A DNA stretch of 64,000 bases from positions 1 to 64,000 of the forward strand of contig DATEOC010000042.1 of the NCBI GenBank assembly GCA_035274425.1, given 5' to 3'. The notes under the pieces were generated by a model. That model worked only from the letters and a program-made list of their open reading frames with translations. It did not search any database and was not told the DNA's origin. The first letter of the stretch is position 1; every line of letters begins with the position of its first letter. This document shows, piece by piece, positions 62,071 through 64,000 of the stretch. The translations under genes were made by a program, and so were the position numbers. Source of the stretch: JADMIH01 sp035274425 (lineage in GTDB: Bacteria; Chloroflexota; Chloroflexia; QHBQ01; JADMIH01).

Positions 62071-62763
62071 TTGGTAAACAATGACCTCAAAGCTGCATTG
62101 CTCGACATAGATGGCACGCTCGTTGACAGCAACGACGCGCATGCCCACGCTTGGGTTGAGGCCTTCAAGCGGGGCGGCTACGATGTGCCCTTTGAAAAGG
62201 TGCGTCCGCTCATCGGCATGGGTGCGGACAACCTGATACCCGAAGTCGTAGGTATAAGTAAGGAGACGGAAAAGGGCGAGCAGTTGAGCAAATGGTGGGA
62301 GGAAGTGTTCAAGGAGAAGCACCTGCCCAAGCTAAAGCCGTTCCCCAAAGTCAGGGAGCTGCTGATGCGTATGCGCGAGGGGGGCCTCAAGCTGGTGGCC
62401 GCAAGCTCCTCCAAAGAAGATCTCCTTGAGAAGCTACTTGAGATCACGGGAGCTAAAGACCTCTTCCAGGAAGATACCTCAGCCGACGATGCCGGGAAGT
62501 CCAAGCCCGACCCCGACATCGTCCACGCCGCGCTGGAGAAGGCAGGCTTGCCAGCAGACGAAGCGCTGATGCTGGGCGATAGCCCCTATGATGTAGAGGC
62601 ATCAAGCAAAGCGGGTGTGGGCATGGTTGCTCTCAGGTGTGGCGGCTTCAGCGATGAGGATCTCAAGGGCGCGCTCGCTATATATGACGACCCCGCCGAC
62701 CTGCTCGAACATTACGACGAGTCGCCCCTCGCATCAAAGGCAGGTGCTGTTGTAGGGGCGTAG
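62071..62763 (+). CDS. HAD-family phosphatase (beta-phosphoglucomutase-like)
   Basis: 230 residues from a TTG with AGGAGGT about 10 bases upstream. Motif I LDIDGTLVDS, motif II AASSSKED, motif III KSKPDPDI and motif IV GDSPYDVEA are complete, with a helical cap after motif I. Members hydrolyse sugar phosphates or act as phosphomutases. Its place between tkt and tal suggests a pentose or sugar phosphate substrate. The C-terminus and stop lie in a GTAGGGGCG repeat. Confidence 0.88.
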   Translation: MVNNDLKAALLDIDGTLVDSNDAHAHAWVEAFKRGGYDVPFEKVRPLIGMGADNLIPEVVGISKETEKGEQLSKWWEEVFKEKHLPKLKPFPKVRELLMRMREGGLKLVAASSSKEDLLEKLLEITGAKDLFQEDTSADDAGKSKPDPDIVHAALEKAGLPADEALMLGDSPYDVEASSKAGVGMVALRCGGFSDEDLKGALAIYDDPADLLEHYDESPLASKAGAVVGA

Positions 62764-62780
62764 TGCCGCTACGCCCCTAC
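62752..62780. repeat. GTAGGGGCG hairpin at the end of the HAD gene
   Basis: 12-bp arms (62752-62763 and 62769-62780) with a 5-base loop; the left arm includes the stop codon TAG. Confidence 0.75.
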
Positions 62781-62800
62781 CTCCTAAGCTGTTATTTGCC

Positions 62801-62833
62801 TTTTGTTTTTCATCTAGGATGAAAACAAAACAA
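62801..62833 (+). terminator. A/T-rich hairpin after the HAD gene
   Basis: TTTTGTTTTTCATC and GATGAAAACAAAA pair around TAG with one bulged base. It may terminate the HAD transcript before tal. Confidence 0.5.
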
Positions 62834-62952
62834 AAACAAACAGCCCTTGGGGAAGGGATGCCCACTCGGTAGTATAATGAATTACCCCCATATAACCTCT
62901 GCGCTCTCCGCGCCTCTGCGGTGAACATATAGCAAAGTCAGGAGTAAATAAG

Positions 62953-64000
62953 ATGGAAAAGAATAAATTGCAACAGCTGTACGACCTCGGCCAGAGCGTC
63001 TGGCAGGATAATATCCGCAGAGGTGAAATTACCTCCGGCGCGCTGGCTCGCACGCGAGATGACGGGGTGATGGGCGTAACGGCCAACCCCACCATCTTCG
63101 AGAAGGCCATCGCCGGCTCCATCGATTACGACGCCGCCATAGAGGAGCTAGTCAAAGAAGGGAAGAGCGCCGCCGAAATATACAAGCTACTCATCATAGA
63201 GGACATAAGCACCGCCGCCGACGTATTCTTACCCGTCTACGAGCGAACGGACGGTGGCGATGGCTATATATCTATCGAGGTAGCACCTAATCTCGCCCAC
63301 GACACCCAGGGCACCGTCGAGGAAGCCCTCGATTACTGGAAGCTGATTGACCACCCCAACATCATGGTCAAAGTCCCCGCTACAGATGCGGGTGTGCCTG
63401 CCATAGAAGAGCTTCTTTACCGGGGCCTCAACATCAACATCACCCTCATCTTCTCCGTAGACTCGTATCGTGACGTGATGGAAGCGTACCTGCGCGCCTT
63501 CGAGCGCCGCGTTCAGGAAGGCAAGCCTATAGATAAGATAGCGTCGGTGGCCTCCTTCTTCGTCAGCCGGGTGGACACCAAAGCTGACAAGGCGCTCGAA
63601 GAATTACTCAAAAAGGAGAAAGACCCTGAGAGGCAGAAGCTCATCAAGGGCCTATTGGGCACTACCGCCATCAACAACAGTAAGATAGCCTATGAGGCGT
63701 TCCAAGAGACCTTCAGCGGCGCACGCTGGGAGAAGTTGAAGAAGAAAGGCGCGAAGGTGCAGCGTCCCCTCTGGGCTTCCACTTCCACCAAGAACCCCGC
63801 CTACCGTGATGTAATATACGTAGAAGAGTTGATAGGTCCCGACACTGTGAACACGATGCCACCGGCGACTATCGTCGCTTTCAAGGACCACGGCGTGGTC
63901 GAGCGGACGATAGACCGCGACATGGACAAGGCAAAGCAGCAGCTTGCCCAACTGGAAGAACTGGGCATCTCCCTCAAGCAAATAACTGACGAACTGACAG
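62953..64000 (+). CDS. tal: Transaldolase (3' end outside the window)
   Basis: At least 349 residues; the frame is open to the window end. Schiff-base lysine is in IMVKVPAT, and GVTANPTIFEKAI, ITLIFSVD and SVASFFVSRVD are transaldolase signatures. WASTSTKNPAY is the C-terminal part of the barrel. It moves a three-carbon unit between sugar phosphates in the pentose phosphate pathway. Start ATG 62953 is preceded by AGGAGTAAATAAG. In some bacteria of this type transaldolase is fused to glucose-6-phosphate isomerase; whether this one is cannot be seen here. Confidence 0.93.
   Translation, partial: MEKNKLQQLYDLGQSVWQDNIRRGEITSGALARTRDDGVMGVTANPTIFEKAIAGSIDYDAAIEELVKEGKSAAEIYKLLIIEDISTAADVFLPVYERTDGGDGYISIEVAPNLAHDTQGTVEEALDYWKLIDHPNIMVKVPATDAGVPAIEELLYRGLNINITLIFSVDSYRDVMEAYLRAFERRVQEGKPIDKIASVASFFVSRVDTKADKALEELLKKEKDPERQKLIKGLLGTTAINNSKIAYEAFQETFSGARWEKLKKKGAKVQRPLWASTSTKNPAYRDVIYVEELIGPDTVNTMPPATIVAFKDHGVVERTIDRDMDKAKQQLAQLEELGISLKQITDELT

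Noticed and set aside
1..64000. tRNA, rRNA and insertion sequences
   Set aside because: I looked for T-arm-like GGTTCRA motifs, rRNA landmarks and transposase motifs and found none that fit.

Overview
This 64 kb window is a bacterial chromosome segment, most likely from a member of the Chloroflexota. The reasons are: several exported proteins end in cysteine-bearing S-layer homology (SLH) triplets; there are AVSxxDVWAVG/HWDG beta-propeller repeats; exported enzymes carry C-terminal 'FGYPLSQPF...VQYFERxRFExHPE' modules; several genes use TTG or GTG starts; and intergenic regions are full of short-period repeats. No rRNA, tRNA, CRISPR array, insertion sequence or phage gene was found. The assignment is inferred from gene style only.

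Layout. 1-4.1 kb: end of an SLH protein, a zinc-ribbon membrane protein, then a MauD-like membrane thioredoxin followed by four tandem, Tat-exported, 12-cysteine paralogues. 4.2-11.4 kb: a Kelch/cupredoxin/SLH surface protein, an M14 carboxypeptidase with SLH domains, and an exported intradiol dioxygenase-like protein. 11.9-18.5 kb: VWA and FHA proteins, zinc-ribbon and ferredoxin-thioredoxin proteins, and a SufS-like cysteine desulfurase behind a promoter carrying a CsoR/CstR-like palindrome. 18.5-26.9 kb: two membrane glycosyltransferase-like proteins, an HtrA-like lipoprotein protease, HAD and Nudix hydrolases, and obg. 27-34.7 kb: two beta-propeller proteins, a Uma2 nuclease-fold protein, an exported clan-A glycosidase-like protein and an L,D-transpeptidase. 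34.7-41.8 kb: selD (apparently a selenoprotein), oligoendopeptidase F, an unknown protein and a large LuxR/ATPase regulator. 41.9-48.7 kb: a reverse-strand glycan cluster. 48.8-52.3 kb: lgt and rel. 52.5-59.6 kb: small enzymes, an O-antigen ligase-like protein, an S9 peptidase and a toxin-antitoxin pair. 59.8-64 kb: transketolase, a HAD phosphatase and transaldolase, a non-oxidative pentose phosphate group.

Main points of interest. (1) selD reads through an in-frame UGA exactly at the catalytic Cys position; the full gene starts 72 bases upstream of the apparent ATG. (2) The MauD-like thioredoxin plus four 12-Cys/2-Trp Tat substrates looks like an undescribed exported disulfide-rich system, with clear gene conversion among the copies. 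(3) Intergenic repeats are mostly heptanucleotide-based; one inverted-repeat copy sits in frame inside the GTPase domain of Obg, and others form the ends of proteins. (4) Many genes end in perfect 24-30 bp hairpins, much longer than usual intrinsic terminators. (5) A WecE-like aminotransferase, MaoC hydratase, left-handed beta-helix acyltransferase and GT2 suggest a hydroxyacylated amino sugar.

All calls come from reading the sequence; no database search or folding was run.
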